Positions 34,977-43,924 of a DNA stretch of 64,000 nucleotides are shown piece after piece. Position 1 is the first letter of the stretch. Each line of letters opens with the position of its first letter. The stretch spans positions 744,001 to 808,000 of the forward strand of contig NZ_JAIGNP010000003.1 in the NCBI RefSeq assembly GCF_019711535.1, read 5' to 3'. The position numbers and the translations under genes were made by a program. The notes beneath the pieces were generated by a model, which saw only the letters and a program-made list of their open reading frames with translations, made no database searches and was not told the origin of the DNA. Source of the stretch: Qipengyuania aestuarii. Its GTDB lineage: Bacteria > Pseudomonadota > Alphaproteobacteria > Sphingomonadales > Sphingomonadaceae.

Positions 34977-35432
34977 ATGATTGGCCTTGCGACCTCTACT
35001 GCTGCATTGCTGGTCATGCAGGCCGGACCCGTTGCTCGACCGGTTTTGCCATGGGACGGAGAGGTGCAGGCATTCGGGTGCACAATCGTAGGTGATGAAC
35101 GCAGCACTGAGGAATACGTGCTTACCCTCACGGACGCGCAAGCCTTGCTGGTGGGCCAGTCTCCGGGCCAGGCTGTTCGAATGGACATGTTCGTTCCCTT
35201 CGAAAGTCTTGCGCCTGTGGTGCGGGGCAAAGCGGCCATTCGGCGGCTACAGTTCAGCGCCGGGGAACAAACCGTCTTCGTGCGGCAACTGTATCAGGGT
35301 GGCCAACTTCAGAGCACATTCTTGAGCCTGGGCGCAAATGCCCGGGAAGGCCGGGATTTGCCGTTTGAGACGTTTGCCGGTTTTTGCTCACCTACCCAAC
35401 CACGCGTTCCCAGTGTGACGAGGGAGGAGTGA
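34977..35432 (+). CDS. Hypothetical exported protein
   Basis: A 151-residue protein. The ATG at 34977 sits 9 bp after GAGGAA and starts a short leader (MIGLATSTAALLVMQAGPVA). The chain begins FGCTIVGDE and has a second Cys near the end (FAGFCSP). No motif is recognised. An alternative GTG start at 34968 adds three residues. Confidence 0.5.
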   Translation: MIGLATSTAALLVMQAGPVARPVLPWDGEVQAFGCTIVGDERSTEEYVLTLTDAQALLVGQSPGQAVRMDMFVPFESLAPVVRGKAAIRRLQFSAGEQTVFVRQLYQGGQLQSTFLSLGANAREGRDLPFETFAGFCSPTQPRVPSVTREE

Positions 35433-35469
35433 GGGCCTCATCTCGGCCTTGACCGCCGTAATCACCTTG

Positions 35470-35497
35470 CTAGTGTAATAATACAATAATACGCTAG
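35470..35497 (+). promoter_or_regulatory. Palindrome plus tandem AATAATAC repeat before the serine hydrolase
   Basis: CTAGTGTA and TACGCTAG form imperfect outer arms. Between them AATAATAC occurs twice in tandem (35477-35484, 35485-35492). The element ends on the ribosome site (GAGAGGA, 35497-35503), a good place for a repressor, for example of the YtrA/GntR kind. Confidence 0.4.
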
Positions 35498-35510
35498 AGA
35501 GGATCGCCCC

Positions 35511-36974
35511 ATCAATCGTTTCCTACTTGCCCTTGGCACGTTAGCCGTTTCTGCCTGCGCCACCGTGCCCGAGGCGAATGCCCCGCAGCCGGTCGCCGGG
35601 ATCCCGGCGCTTTCGGGCATTGAACGTGACATGGCCGAGCATCGTCTCACCGGCCTTAGCGTGGCGGTGTTCGACGAGTATGGTTCCATCCGCACGCAGA
35701 CCTACGGCCTGACGTCGAGTAACGGCGCGCCTGTGCGAGAGACCACGGCCTTCTCCACTGCTTCGATCTCCAAGCCGGTTACCGCGATGCTGTGCCTGAT
35801 CCTGGCGGCGGAGGGGCGGATCGATCTCGACGCGCCGATCGCGCAGTCGCTTACTCGCTGGCAGCTGCCGCACAGCGATGTGCCGGGTGCTGGCGAGGTA
35901 AGCTGGCGCCAACTGCTGTCGCACACGGCGGGAACCTCGCAGCACGGATTCGCCGATTTCTACCATGGCGACCGCATCCCCAGTCTGATCGACAGCGTGG
36001 AAGGGCGGCTGCCGCGCTATGACAAACCGATCGAATTCCTGTTCGCTCCCGGCTCGGACTGGAAATACAGCGGCGGCGGCTATGTCATCGTGCAGATGGC
36101 GCTCGAAGATCTGACAGGCGTGCCCTTGCACAGGCTCGCGCAGGAGCGGATTTTCGGTCCGCTTGCCATGCAGCACACGACCATGATCCAACCCGGAGAA
36201 CCCGGCTTTCCGCAGGATGTGGCGCTGGTTCACGATAGTGAGGGCAGGCAGATCCGCGACGGGCTTCCGATCACCCCGCAAGTCTCGGCTTCGGGCATGT
36301 GGTCCACCCCGCACGATCTTGCGCTCTTCGCCATCGCCATACAGCGCGCCTTGCGCGGCGAGACCGCAGGACCGGTCACTCCGGCGATCGCGCGGTCCAT
36401 GACCGATGTGTTTTCGCTTCAGCATGTAGGGGGAATGGGCATGCCCTTCTTCCGCGGCTTCGGCCTGGGCAATACCGACTGGTTCCGGCACGATGGGTCC
36501 AACACCGGCGTCAATTCCGACCTCTTCGCCGCGATGGAGGGGGGATACGGTTTCGTGCTGATGGGCAATGGCGACGATGACAACACCGGCCCGGTCTTCG
36601 CGGAGGCCCGCCGGACGATCATCGATACGATGGGCTGGGCGCGCCGCAAGCCCATCGAGGACGTGGAAGACAATCCCGGGCGGCGGGCGGCGATCATCGG
36701 CAGCTACAAGGGGCTGCTCTACAATCTCGGTCTCGATTACCGGATCGAAGAGCGGGGATCGCAACTGGTCGTGGCTTCCGAATTCTTCACGCAGTTCCTC
36801 GGCCGCGACTACAGCCGAATGCATCATCTCGGCGGAGATGTTTACCGGATCGAGGATTATCCCAACCTGCTTCAGTTCGAATTCGACCCGTCTGGATCGG
36901 TGAGCGCGGTCACCCTGTCGCGCCCGGATAGCCGCGTCGCGCCTTTCCGGCGGGAGATCGCCGCCTTTCGCTAA
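35511..36974 (+). CDS. Serine hydrolase (class C beta-lactamase-like) lipoprotein with ATC start
   Basis: Upstream of the first usable GTG (35565) the frame encodes NRFLLALGTLAVSACATV, a lipoprotein signal with Cys16. The only codon that can start it is ATC at 35511, placed 7 bp after GAGAGGA. Starting there gives 487 residues. The catalytic set is S-I-S-K in STASISKPVTAM, Y-S-G in KYSGGGYVIVQ and H-D-G in FRHDGSNTG, as in beta-lactamase-type esterases/peptidases. A C-terminal beta domain follows. Substrate unknown; antibiotic resistance should not be assumed. Confidence 0.8.
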   Translation: MNRFLLALGTLAVSACATVPEANAPQPVAGIPALSGIERDMAEHRLTGLSVAVFDEYGSIRTQTYGLTSSNGAPVRETTAFSTASISKPVTAMLCLILAAEGRIDLDAPIAQSLTRWQLPHSDVPGAGEVSWRQLLSHTAGTSQHGFADFYHGDRIPSLIDSVEGRLPRYDKPIEFLFAPGSDWKYSGGGYVIVQMALEDLTGVPLHRLAQERIFGPLAMQHTTMIQPGEPGFPQDVALVHDSEGRQIRDGLPITPQVSASGMWSTPHDLALFAIAIQRALRGETAGPVTPAIARSMTDVFSLQHVGGMGMPFFRGFGLGNTDWFRHDGSNTGVNSDLFAAMEGGYGFVLMGNGDDDNTGPVFAEARRTIIDTMGWARRKPIEDVEDNPGRRAAIIGSYKGLLYNLGLDYRIEERGSQLVVASEFFTQFLGRDYSRMHHLGGDVYRIEDYPNLLQFEFDPSGSVSAVTLSRPDSRVAPFRREIAAFR

Positions 36975-37031
36975 GGCCTTTCGCGGCGGCCAAGCCGATG
37001 GCACAAGCGGCCGCGAAAGGACCCACCGCCC

Positions 37032-37829
37032 ATGACCCTGCTCACCGCCGAAACCGCCGACCACGTCACCACGCTCACGCTCAACCGGCCCGACAGCATG
37101 AACCCGCTCGGCGCGGCGGGGGACGGGGACGCGTTTGCGGCGGCCTGCGATGCGATCAATGCCGATATGGACGTGCGCTGCGTGATCCTGACCGGGGCGG
37201 GGCGGGCCTTCAGCGCGGGCGGCGACATCAAGGCGATGAAGGAGAAGACGGGCACCTTCGGCGGCAGCGCGCCCGAGATCGCCGATGGCTATCGCGGTAA
37301 CATCCACAAGATCCTGCGCGCGCTCTACGGCCTGCGCGTGCCGCTGATCGCGGCGGTGAACGGGCCGGCGATCGGGCTGGGATGCGACTTGGCGTGTCTC
37401 GCCGACATGCGGATCGCCAGCGAGAAGGCGCGGTTCGGCGTCACTTTCCTCAAGCTCGGCCTGATCCCGGGCGATGGCGGCACCTGGATCCTGCCGCGCA
37501 TCATCGGCGAGGCGCGGGCGGCGGAGCTGTTCTATACCGGCGATGTGATCGATGCCGCTACCGCGCTCGACTGGGGCTTGGTCAGCCGCGTGGTGGGGCA
37601 TGAGGCGCTGCTGGAGCAGGCGGGGGCGCTGGCCGCCAAGGTCGCCGCGATGCCGCCGCATGCGCTGCGGCAGGCCAAGAACCTGATGCGGCAGGGGCGC
37701 TCGACCAGCTATGACTGCGCGTTGGAAATGGCCGCCAATGCGCAGGCGCTGATGCATGCGACCAGCGACCACATGGAGGGCGTCGACGCGTTGATCGAGA
37801 AGCGGGAGGCGCGATTTACCGGCGACTAG
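37032..37829 (+). CDS. Enoyl-CoA hydratase/isomerase (crotonase) family protein
   Basis: A 265-residue crotonase-fold enzyme. The oxyanion-hole segments are AFSAGGDIKAM and NGPAIGLGCDLA. At the catalytic-Glu position of true hydratases (FGxPE) it reads FGVTFLKLG, and the next loop is IPGDGGTWILPR with an Asp. This is closer to PaaG-like isomerases, so double-bond isomerisation is more likely than hydration. No beta-oxidation genes adjoin it. Confidence 0.82.
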   Translation: MTLLTAETADHVTTLTLNRPDSMNPLGAAGDGDAFAAACDAINADMDVRCVILTGAGRAFSAGGDIKAMKEKTGTFGGSAPEIADGYRGNIHKILRALYGLRVPLIAAVNGPAIGLGCDLACLADMRIASEKARFGVTFLKLGLIPGDGGTWILPRIIGEARAAELFYTGDVIDAATALDWGLVSRVVGHEALLEQAGALAAKVAAMPPHALRQAKNLMRQGRSTSYDCALEMAANAQALMHATSDHMEGVDALIEKREARFTGD

Positions 37830-37848
37830 CGCCGGGAGTTTTGTGCTG

Positions 37849-37945
37849 TCCTGTCGCTGCGCCGCTTAAGGATGTTTTCGTGTCCTATCGCTTCGCTGCT
37901 TGAGGACGAGTCTGCGTCCTACCGCTTCGCTACATGAGGACGGTT
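37849..37945. repeat. Three tandem ~34-bp imperfect repeats between convergent genes
   Basis: Units begin at 37849, 37883 and 37917 with TCCTGTCGCT, TCCTATCGCT and TCCTACCGCT. Each contains GCTT(a/g)AGGA or CATGAGGA, so TCCT and AGGA ends can pair. The last unit runs into the end of the NnrU gene. Confidence 0.7.
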
Positions 37946-38627
37946 AGACCCAGCGCCAGATGCCCGCATCCCATCCATTGGCGTGGATGTGGCCATAGGT
38001 CGCCGCCAGCCAGATTGCCGCGCCGCCCAGCCATGCGGCGGCGCCCGCGTGCTTCAGCCCGCCAAGGCGCGGCCAGTAGCTGGTCTGCGCTTCCCAGCCC
38101 GCCCAGGCCTCGCCCATCAGTGCCTCTTTCTTACGGTCCTGCATATGCGCCCCGAGCAGCGCGAGCAGGGCGATCGCCCCGGCCAGAACCAATTGCCGCG
38201 GCGTCGGGCTCAGCATCACATGCACGGTAGCCCATAGCGCAAAGGACCACATCATCGGGTGGCGGGTGACATGGAAGACGCCGTGCACGCCCGCCGCCGC
38301 ATGTTTCGCCGCGCGCGGATCGGGCAGGGCTGGATTGCGGACGAAGGACCCGGCCAGCAGGACCGAGGCGAGCAGCATGATCACGCTCGCCGCGATCCAC
38401 AGCGCATCGCCCTTGCCGTCCCACAGCGCCGGGCCGCCCGGGCCAACCGCGCGGAAGGCCTGCACCATCCAGACGAAGGTGGCGAGCGCGACCAGCGAAT
38501 AGATCAGGCGGAAGAGGTTTTCCCCCACCAGGCTGACCAGCGGGCGGCGCAGCGGGTGCGACAGCGCGAAATGCGTGCCGACGAACGCCATGCTGGCAGC
38601 CGCGAGCGCGATGATCGAGGACGGCAT
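37944..38627 (-). CDS. NnrU-family membrane protein
   Basis: A 227-residue integral membrane protein with about six hydrophobic segments. It contains HFALSHPLRRPLV and VFHVTRHPMMWSFALWATVH, matching the NnrU/isoprenylcysteine-methyltransferase-like family. NnrU was first noted near nitric-oxide reduction genes, but none are present here; alphaproteobacterial homologues also include carotenoid-related ones. Function is uncertain. Confidence 0.8.
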   Translation of the reverse strand: MPSSIIALAAASMAFVGTHFALSHPLRRPLVSLVGENLFRLIYSLVALATFVWMVQAFRAVGPGGPALWDGKGDALWIAASVIMLLASVLLAGSFVRNPALPDPRAAKHAAAGVHGVFHVTRHPMMWSFALWATVHVMLSPTPRQLVLAGAIALLALLGAHMQDRKKEALMGEAWAGWEAQTSYWPRLGGLKHAGAAAWLGGAAIWLAATYGHIHANGWDAGIWRWV

Positions 38628-38685
38628 GTTTCCCTCCTGATTGGCCGGGCCCAGTCAATCGCAGCGCGGCGGCAAAGGCAAGCGC

Positions 38686-39171
38686 TTACTCGATATCGAT
38701 CAGCTTCACCGTGAACAGCAGCGTCGCGCCGCCGGGGATGGGGCCCTTGCCGGTGGGACCATAGGCGAGGTCGGCCGGGGCAGCGATTTCGATCGTGTCG
38801 CCCACGCCCATTTGCGGGATCGCCATCTGCCACGCCTTGACCAGCCTGCCGAGCGGGAAGGTCGCCGGTTCGCCGCGATCGAAGCTGGAATCGAAGGTTT
38901 CCCCGTCGATGAAGGTGCCCGCGTAATGCACGGTCACCGTGTCGGCCACGGTCGGCTTGCGGGTGTTGCCCGTGTAATCGACGAAGCGCCAGCGCAGGCC
39001 GCCGTCCATCGAATTCCAGCCGTCTTCCGCCTTCAGGCCGCTGAGAAAGGCCTGCTGCGCATTCATCCACGCAATGTCCGAGGATTTGTCGGCACTCTGT
39101 ATCTGGGCTGCGGCGGAGGTAATCGCCACGGCCGCACAGGCGGCGCCGAGCGCCAGCAACATGGTTCGCAT
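38686..39171 (-). CDS. FKBP-type peptidyl-prolyl cis-trans isomerase, exported
   Basis: A 161-residue periplasmic protein. The ATG at 39171 gives leader MRTMLLALGAACAAVAITSA; the upstream one (39192) adds seven residues. The C-terminal FKBP domain shows VTVHYAGTFIDGETFDSSFD, GRLVKAWQMAIPQMGVGD, YGPTGKGPIPGGATLLF and the end VKLIDIE. It assists folding of exported proteins. It follows the amidohydrolase operon on the same strand with only 14 bp between. Confidence 0.9.
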   Translation of the reverse strand: MRTMLLALGAACAAVAITSAAAQIQSADKSSDIAWMNAQQAFLSGLKAEDGWNSMDGGLRWRFVDYTGNTRKPTVADTVTVHYAGTFIDGETFDSSFDRGEPATFPLGRLVKAWQMAIPQMGVGDTIEIAAPADLAYGPTGKGPIPGGATLLFTVKLIDIE

Positions 39172-39185
39172 TTCGGGGTTCTTCC

Positions 39186-40565
39186 TTACCAATCGTAGGC
39201 CTTGGGCATATCGCTCGTATCGAGATCGCGATAGCGGTCGCGCAGGCGGCTCTGGTGGCTTTCGAGGGGTTGTTCGACCCCGTCGATGTAGACGCTGACC
39301 GGCGTCGATCCGAGTTCGAGCGGATCACCGTCCCACACGACCAGATCACCCACCGCGCCCGGCGTCAGCACACCTGCCCTGGACCCCATGCCCACGATGT
39401 CCGCCGGAACGGAGCTGATCGCGGCAAAGGCCTGGCCCCAGCTCAGCCCGTCGGCACCCGGAATGCGGGTGAGAGCGACGAGGTTGCCCGCATATTGGTT
39501 GAGATTGCGCGGGTTCTCCATCGCGGCGGCGTTGATCGCCACCTTGACCCCGGCTTTCACCATGCGGCCGATGTTCGACTGCGTGCTGGCGAGTTCTTCG
39601 AAACTGGCGGGCAGATCGTCGAGCCCGTCGGCGATTACCGGAATACCGGCAGCGGCGATTTCGGGGGCGACCAGCCAGCCCTCGCTGGCGCCGACCAGCA
39701 CCAGATCAAGGCGCGGGAATTCGCGCTTGAGCGCGATCACGCTGCGAATGTCCGAAGCGCGTTCGACCATGACGAACAGTTTCTGTTCGCCGCGAACCAC
39801 CGGCACCAGGGCCGCGGCATCGAAACGGGTCAGCAGCACGTCGGTCCCGCGTTCGCGGTTCTCACCGGAGAGGCGCGGATCGAGCGGGAGATCGTCACCC
39901 GTGCGAACGTCGCGCTGGCTTGATTCCATGCCGGGGATGCGTGCATCCTCGCCGAACTGGCCCGCTTCGCGCAAGGCGTTCCGGAACAGCGCATGGGCAG
40001 AGGCGCGGCTGCCGCCGGCCACCCGTGCGCCTGCTTCGCCGAGAGCGACGGACTGGAATGCGCGCGGCTGGACCACGGCATCGCCATCCGATCCCAGATC
40101 GATGATCGCGCCCTGGCCCTGGAAGATCGAACCGGTCGAGGACATCAGGCTAGCCGCGCGGGTAATTCCCGCGGCACGGTGCACGGCAATGTGCTGCGAG
40201 GCCGGATTGACGGCCGGGGCCACATCGAGAGCGGCGCTGAAGGGCGAACCGCCAGCGTTCGTATCGTTCGACTGGCTTACGGCGCCCACATCCCACAGGC
40301 CAAGCGATGTGACCGTGGCGAAGAGGCCGGGCGTTACCCACGAACCCTGCGGCGCCTCTACCGCGGCGACCGAAGTCTGCGGCATGCCCGCAGCGGGGCC
40401 CGCATAGACGACCCTACCATTCCGCAGGACCACCGCACCGTTTTCGATCGGGGCCGAACCGTCCCCGGTGGCCACGGTGACGCCGGTCATGGCGACATCC
40501 TGTGCCAGCGCGGGCGTTGCGGCGAGGGCCAGCGTGCTGGCGGCAAATGCGAACAGCGCCTTCAT
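39186..40565 (-). CDS. Amidohydrolase-fold exported protein lacking metal ligands
   Basis: A 459-residue protein with leader MKALFAFAASTLALAATPALA. Overall order is that of imidazolonepropionase-like amidohydrolases (N-terminal beta sandwich, TPGL.. strand 1, C-terminal GDLVVWDGDPL). The strand-1 metal site HxH is replaced by GLFATVTSLG, and the later sites read VMVERASD and VLVGASEGW without His or Lys ligands. It is therefore probably non-catalytic. Its start overlaps the stop of an intact amidohydrolase by 4 bp (ATGA), suggesting a regulatory or structural partner of it. Confidence 0.8.
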   Translation of the reverse strand: MKALFAFAASTLALAATPALAQDVAMTGVTVATGDGSAPIENGAVVLRNGRVVYAGPAAGMPQTSVAAVEAPQGSWVTPGLFATVTSLGLWDVGAVSQSNDTNAGGSPFSAALDVAPAVNPASQHIAVHRAAGITRAASLMSSTGSIFQGQGAIIDLGSDGDAVVQPRAFQSVALGEAGARVAGGSRASAHALFRNALREAGQFGEDARIPGMESSQRDVRTGDDLPLDPRLSGENRERGTDVLLTRFDAAALVPVVRGEQKLFVMVERASDIRSVIALKREFPRLDLVLVGASEGWLVAPEIAAAGIPVIADGLDDLPASFEELASTQSNIGRMVKAGVKVAINAAAMENPRNLNQYAGNLVALTRIPGADGLSWGQAFAAISSVPADIVGMGSRAGVLTPGAVGDLVVWDGDPLELGSTPVSVYIDGVEQPLESHQSRLRDRYRDLDTSDMPKAYDW

Positions 40566-41938
40566 TTCACGTCTCCTTCACCCGGCTGGCCAAGCTCGAA
40601 ATCGCTGACCGGCCGCCGTTTGCGGTCCATCGCGTCGAACATCAGCGCACCGTCGACCCAGACCTTTTCGGGCCGCGAGTAGACCGACAGCGGATCGCCG
40701 TTCCACAGCACCACATCGGCCATCTTGCCCGGCTCCAGGCTACCAGTCATGCCATCGATGCCCATCGCCCTGGCGGCGTTGAGCGTGAACCAGCCGATCA
40801 CTTCGGCATCGGGAATGTCGATGCCCGCGCGCCGCCCGGCGGCCTGCGCCTTGGCGGCTTCCTGGTTGAGCCGCTGGATGCCGTTGGCATCGTCGGAATG
40901 GATGATGACGCAGGCATCGGCCTGGCGCAGGAAGGCGGCGTTTTCGAGAATGCCGTCATAGGCTTCCATCTTGAAGCCGTACCAATCGGCCCAGATCGCG
41001 CTGCACACGCCGTTTTCGCGCAGCAGATCGCCGATCTTGTACGCTTCCACGGCATGGTGGAAGGCGGTGACCTTATAGCCCATCTCCTTGGCCATATCCA
41101 TGACCAGCGCCATTTCGTCGGCGCGGTAGCAATGGTTGTGGACGAGGATGTCGCCCGCCAGCACGCCCTTCAGCGTTTCCTTGCCCAGATCGCGTTTCTT
41201 GCCGTCATAGGCTTTCGCATCCAGCCACATCTGGCGGTTCACGGCGAAATTGCCCATGCGGGTGGAAGGCATCCGGCCCTTGCCGCCATAGACGCGCTTA
41301 GGATTTTCGCCGCAGGCCATCTTCATGCCGTAAGGCGCGCCGGGAAACTTCATGCCCTGCACTGTGCGCGCGGGCACGTTCTTGAGCGTGACCGAGCGGC
41401 CGCCGGTGAGATTGGCCGATCCGGGCAGGATCTGCAGGCTGGTGACGCCGCCATTGGCCAGCGCACGGGTGAAGCCGGGATCCTGCGGCCAGACCGAATG
41501 TTCGGCCCAGACTTCGGGCGTCATCGGGCTGGTGGCTTCATTGCCGTCCGAATGGGCGTCGACGCTGGGGGTCGGGTAATCGCCCAGATGGGAATGGATG
41601 TCGATCACGCCGGGGGTGACGAACTTGCCGCTGCCATCGATCCGGTCATAGCCTTCGGTGGACAGCGAGGCATCGCCGGCAGCGACGATCTTGCCGTCGC
41701 GCAGCAGCACGGTGCCATTGTCGATCCGGCCGCCCTTGCCATCATAGACGGTGGCGCCGACCAGTGCGGTCGGGCGGCCGGGATAGGGCCGGTAGGTCGA
41801 GGCAAAGGGTGTGCGGTCGTCGGCACCCTTGGGCGCGGACCAGTCCTTGTCCGAAGCCGAGGCCGTGCGGCTGTCGGCATTCGCGGTGGCGCAGGCAGTA
41901 AGGCTCGCAGCGAGGGCGAGCAGGGCAAGTTTCTTCAT
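40562..41938 (-). CDS. Exported amidohydrolase (imidazolonepropionase-like), metal site intact
   Basis: A 458-residue lipoprotein-type protein; start at 41938 (MKKLALLALAASLTACA, Cys17). Metal-binding elements are present: DIHSHLG (HxH), ILVHNHCYRADE, VTAFHHAVEAYK and IIHSDDANG. The C-terminus has GKMADVVLWNGDPL. Relatives cleave small cyclic amides or proline dipeptides; the neighbouring peptide/proton symporter suggests peptide use. A terminator hairpin for that symporter lies immediately upstream of its ribosome site. Confidence 0.85.
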   Translation of the reverse strand: MKKLALLALAASLTACATANADSRTASASDKDWSAPKGADDRTPFASTYRPYPGRPTALVGATVYDGKGGRIDNGTVLLRDGKIVAAGDASLSTEGYDRIDGSGKFVTPGVIDIHSHLGDYPTPSVDAHSDGNEATSPMTPEVWAEHSVWPQDPGFTRALANGGVTSLQILPGSANLTGGRSVTLKNVPARTVQGMKFPGAPYGMKMACGENPKRVYGGKGRMPSTRMGNFAVNRQMWLDAKAYDGKKRDLGKETLKGVLAGDILVHNHCYRADEMALVMDMAKEMGYKVTAFHHAVEAYKIGDLLRENGVCSAIWADWYGFKMEAYDGILENAAFLRQADACVIIHSDDANGIQRLNQEAAKAQAAGRRAGIDIPDAEVIGWFTLNAARAMGIDGMTGSLEPGKMADVVLWNGDPLSVYSRPEKVWVDGALMFDAMDRKRRPVSDFELGQPGEGDVK

Positions 41939-41948
41939 GAAGTCCCCC

Positions 41949-41985
41949 AAAAAGAACGGGTCGGAACATCGCTGTCCCGACCCGT
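41949..41985 (-). terminator. Intrinsic terminator after the POT gene, in the leader of the amidohydrolase operon
   Basis: On the minus strand ACGGGTCGG and CCGACCCGT make a 9-bp stem with a 12-nt loop, followed by TTCTTTTT and then GGGGGA, the ribosome site of the amidohydrolase gene. The T tract ends 10 bp before that ATG. Confidence 0.75.
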
Positions 41986-42020
41986 CTGGTCAATTGCCTT
42001 TGTCGATAAGAGTTGGCCGC

Positions 42021-43709
42021 TTAGCGGTTCTCTTCGTGCTTGCCGGGCATCTGCGGATTGGTCGCAGGGTGCATACCGGCTTCCTGCGCCTCGAGACCGG
42101 CACCTGCCTGGCCTTCGAGATCGTCACCGACCGTATCGTCGACGATGGTGTCGAGATGCATCAGCTTCTTGATCAGCGGGCTGATGACCATGACGAACAC
42201 GCCGACGCCGACTGCGAACCAGCCCACCGTCGAATAGACGCCGAGGACGACCTGCTTGCCCGCTTCTTCGCCGACACCTTCGGCGCCGGTGGCCGAAGCG
42301 ATCAGACCGGCAGCAAAGTTACCGGCGGCCGAAGCGAAGAACCACGTACCCATGATCAGCGAGGCCATATGGGCCGGGCTGAGGCGGTTCATGGCCGACA
42401 GGCCGACCGGCGAGAGGCAAAGCTCACCGGTGGTGTGCAGCAGGTAGATCAGGAAGATGAAGATGACCGGCGTCGGCACGTTCACGCCCACGCTTTCCGC
42501 ACCCCAGACCAGCACCAGGAAGCCGAGGCCGACCTGGATGACGGCCATGCCGAACTTCAGCGGGGTGCTGGGTTCCTTGCCCTTGCGGGCGAGGCCTTGC
42601 CACACCATCGCGAAGAGCGGCGCGAGCAGCACGATGTAGATCGCGTTGATCGACTGGAACATGGAGGCGTTCACACCCTGCGTATCGACGTGACGGTCGG
42701 TGAACAGGTTGAGGCTGGAGCCGGCCTGTTCGAACAGCGCCCAGAAGACGATCGAGGTCAGGATGAGGAACATGGCGGCGAAGATGCGGTCACGCTCTTC
42801 ACTCGGCAGCTTGGTGACTGCGGTGAACAGCACGTAGAGCACCAGGCCGCCGCCGAAGATGCCGAGCACCACGCCGACGAGTTCCTGGTACTGGATGGCG
42901 GCCCAGCACAGCGCGACCATGGCAAGGCCGGCACCGTAGATGCCCCATTCCTTGCCGCCCTTGATCCGTGCCGGATCCTTGGGTTCGCCCTTGCCGAGAA
43001 GCAGGGGCTTGCCGAGAACGAAGAAGACGAGGCCGAGCAGCATGCCGAAACCGGCGAGGCCGAAGCCGTACTGCCAGCCATAGGTCTGGCCGAGATAGCC
43101 GCAGATGATCGACGCGGTCGCCGCGCCGACGTTAATGCCCATGTAGAAGATGGTATAGGCCGGGTCGCGGCGGACGTCAGTGCGCGAATAGAGCTGGCCG
43201 ACGATCACCGAGATATTGGCCTTGAGGAAGCCCGAGCCCACGATGATGAGAGCGAGCGCCAGCCAGAAGACGTTGATGATCGGATCGGCCTGGCCGCCAT
43301 TGCCTTCGAAGGCCATGAAGAAGTGGCCGAAGGTGAGCAGGACTGCGCCGAAGACCACTGCCTTGCGCTGACCGATGAACTGGTCGGCCAGATAGCCGCC
43401 CACCACCGGGGTGATGTAGACCAGCGCGGTATAGGCACCGTAGATGACGGAGGCTTCGCTATCGGTGAAGAGCCAGTGCTGGACCAGATAGAAGATCAGC
43501 AGGGCGCGCATGCCGTAATAGGAGAAACGCTCCCACATTTCGGCCATGAACAGCAGGAACAGCCCCTTGGGGTGTCCGATGACTTCGGGTTGCGGGCGAG
43601 TGACGAGCACCACCCCTCCGATAAGAAAAGATGCCAGTGCGATTACGGCAACTCTGAATGCCCACATTTCGAACGCAGAGCCGAATGTGAAGAACATGCC
43701 TTCGACCAT
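42021..43709 (-). CDS. POT-family proton-dependent oligopeptide symporter
   Basis: A 562-residue inner-membrane transporter with about 12-14 hydrophobic segments. It carries the POT signature region FLLFMAEMWERFSYYGMRAL and the second signature FYMGINVGAATASIICGYLG. POT proteins import di- and tripeptides with protons. The N-terminal start is unclear (43709 or 43697); the extra N-terminal helix is kept here. It lies upstream of two exported amidohydrolases and an FKBP isomerase on the same strand. Confidence 0.9.
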   Translation of the reverse strand: MVEGMFFTFGSAFEMWAFRVAVIALASFLIGGVVLVTRPQPEVIGHPKGLFLLFMAEMWERFSYYGMRALLIFYLVQHWLFTDSEASVIYGAYTALVYITPVVGGYLADQFIGQRKAVVFGAVLLTFGHFFMAFEGNGGQADPIINVFWLALALIIVGSGFLKANISVIVGQLYSRTDVRRDPAYTIFYMGINVGAATASIICGYLGQTYGWQYGFGLAGFGMLLGLVFFVLGKPLLLGKGEPKDPARIKGGKEWGIYGAGLAMVALCWAAIQYQELVGVVLGIFGGGLVLYVLFTAVTKLPSEERDRIFAAMFLILTSIVFWALFEQAGSSLNLFTDRHVDTQGVNASMFQSINAIYIVLLAPLFAMVWQGLARKGKEPSTPLKFGMAVIQVGLGFLVLVWGAESVGVNVPTPVIFIFLIYLLHTTGELCLSPVGLSAMNRLSPAHMASLIMGTWFFASAAGNFAAGLIASATGAEGVGEEAGKQVVLGVYSTVGWFAVGVGVFVMVISPLIKKLMHLDTIVDDTVGDDLEGQAGAGLEAQEAGMHPATNPQMPGKHEENR

Positions 43710-43924
43710 ATGAATCGGTGTCCCTCTAAGTATTCCGATAGCCGCCCCTCCCTGGGCGCGGCCCTCCCTTGAAGCGGGGCACCCTAGCGGTTTGCGCGGC
43801 CATGTGAAGCATTAGTTACAGTCGCGACCAATCTGGAACGGCGCGGCAGGCAATGCCGCGGGAACCTTGCGCGCGGCGCTGTATTATGGCACTGATGCAC
43901 TATTGTGTCGCCCGGGAATTAACC

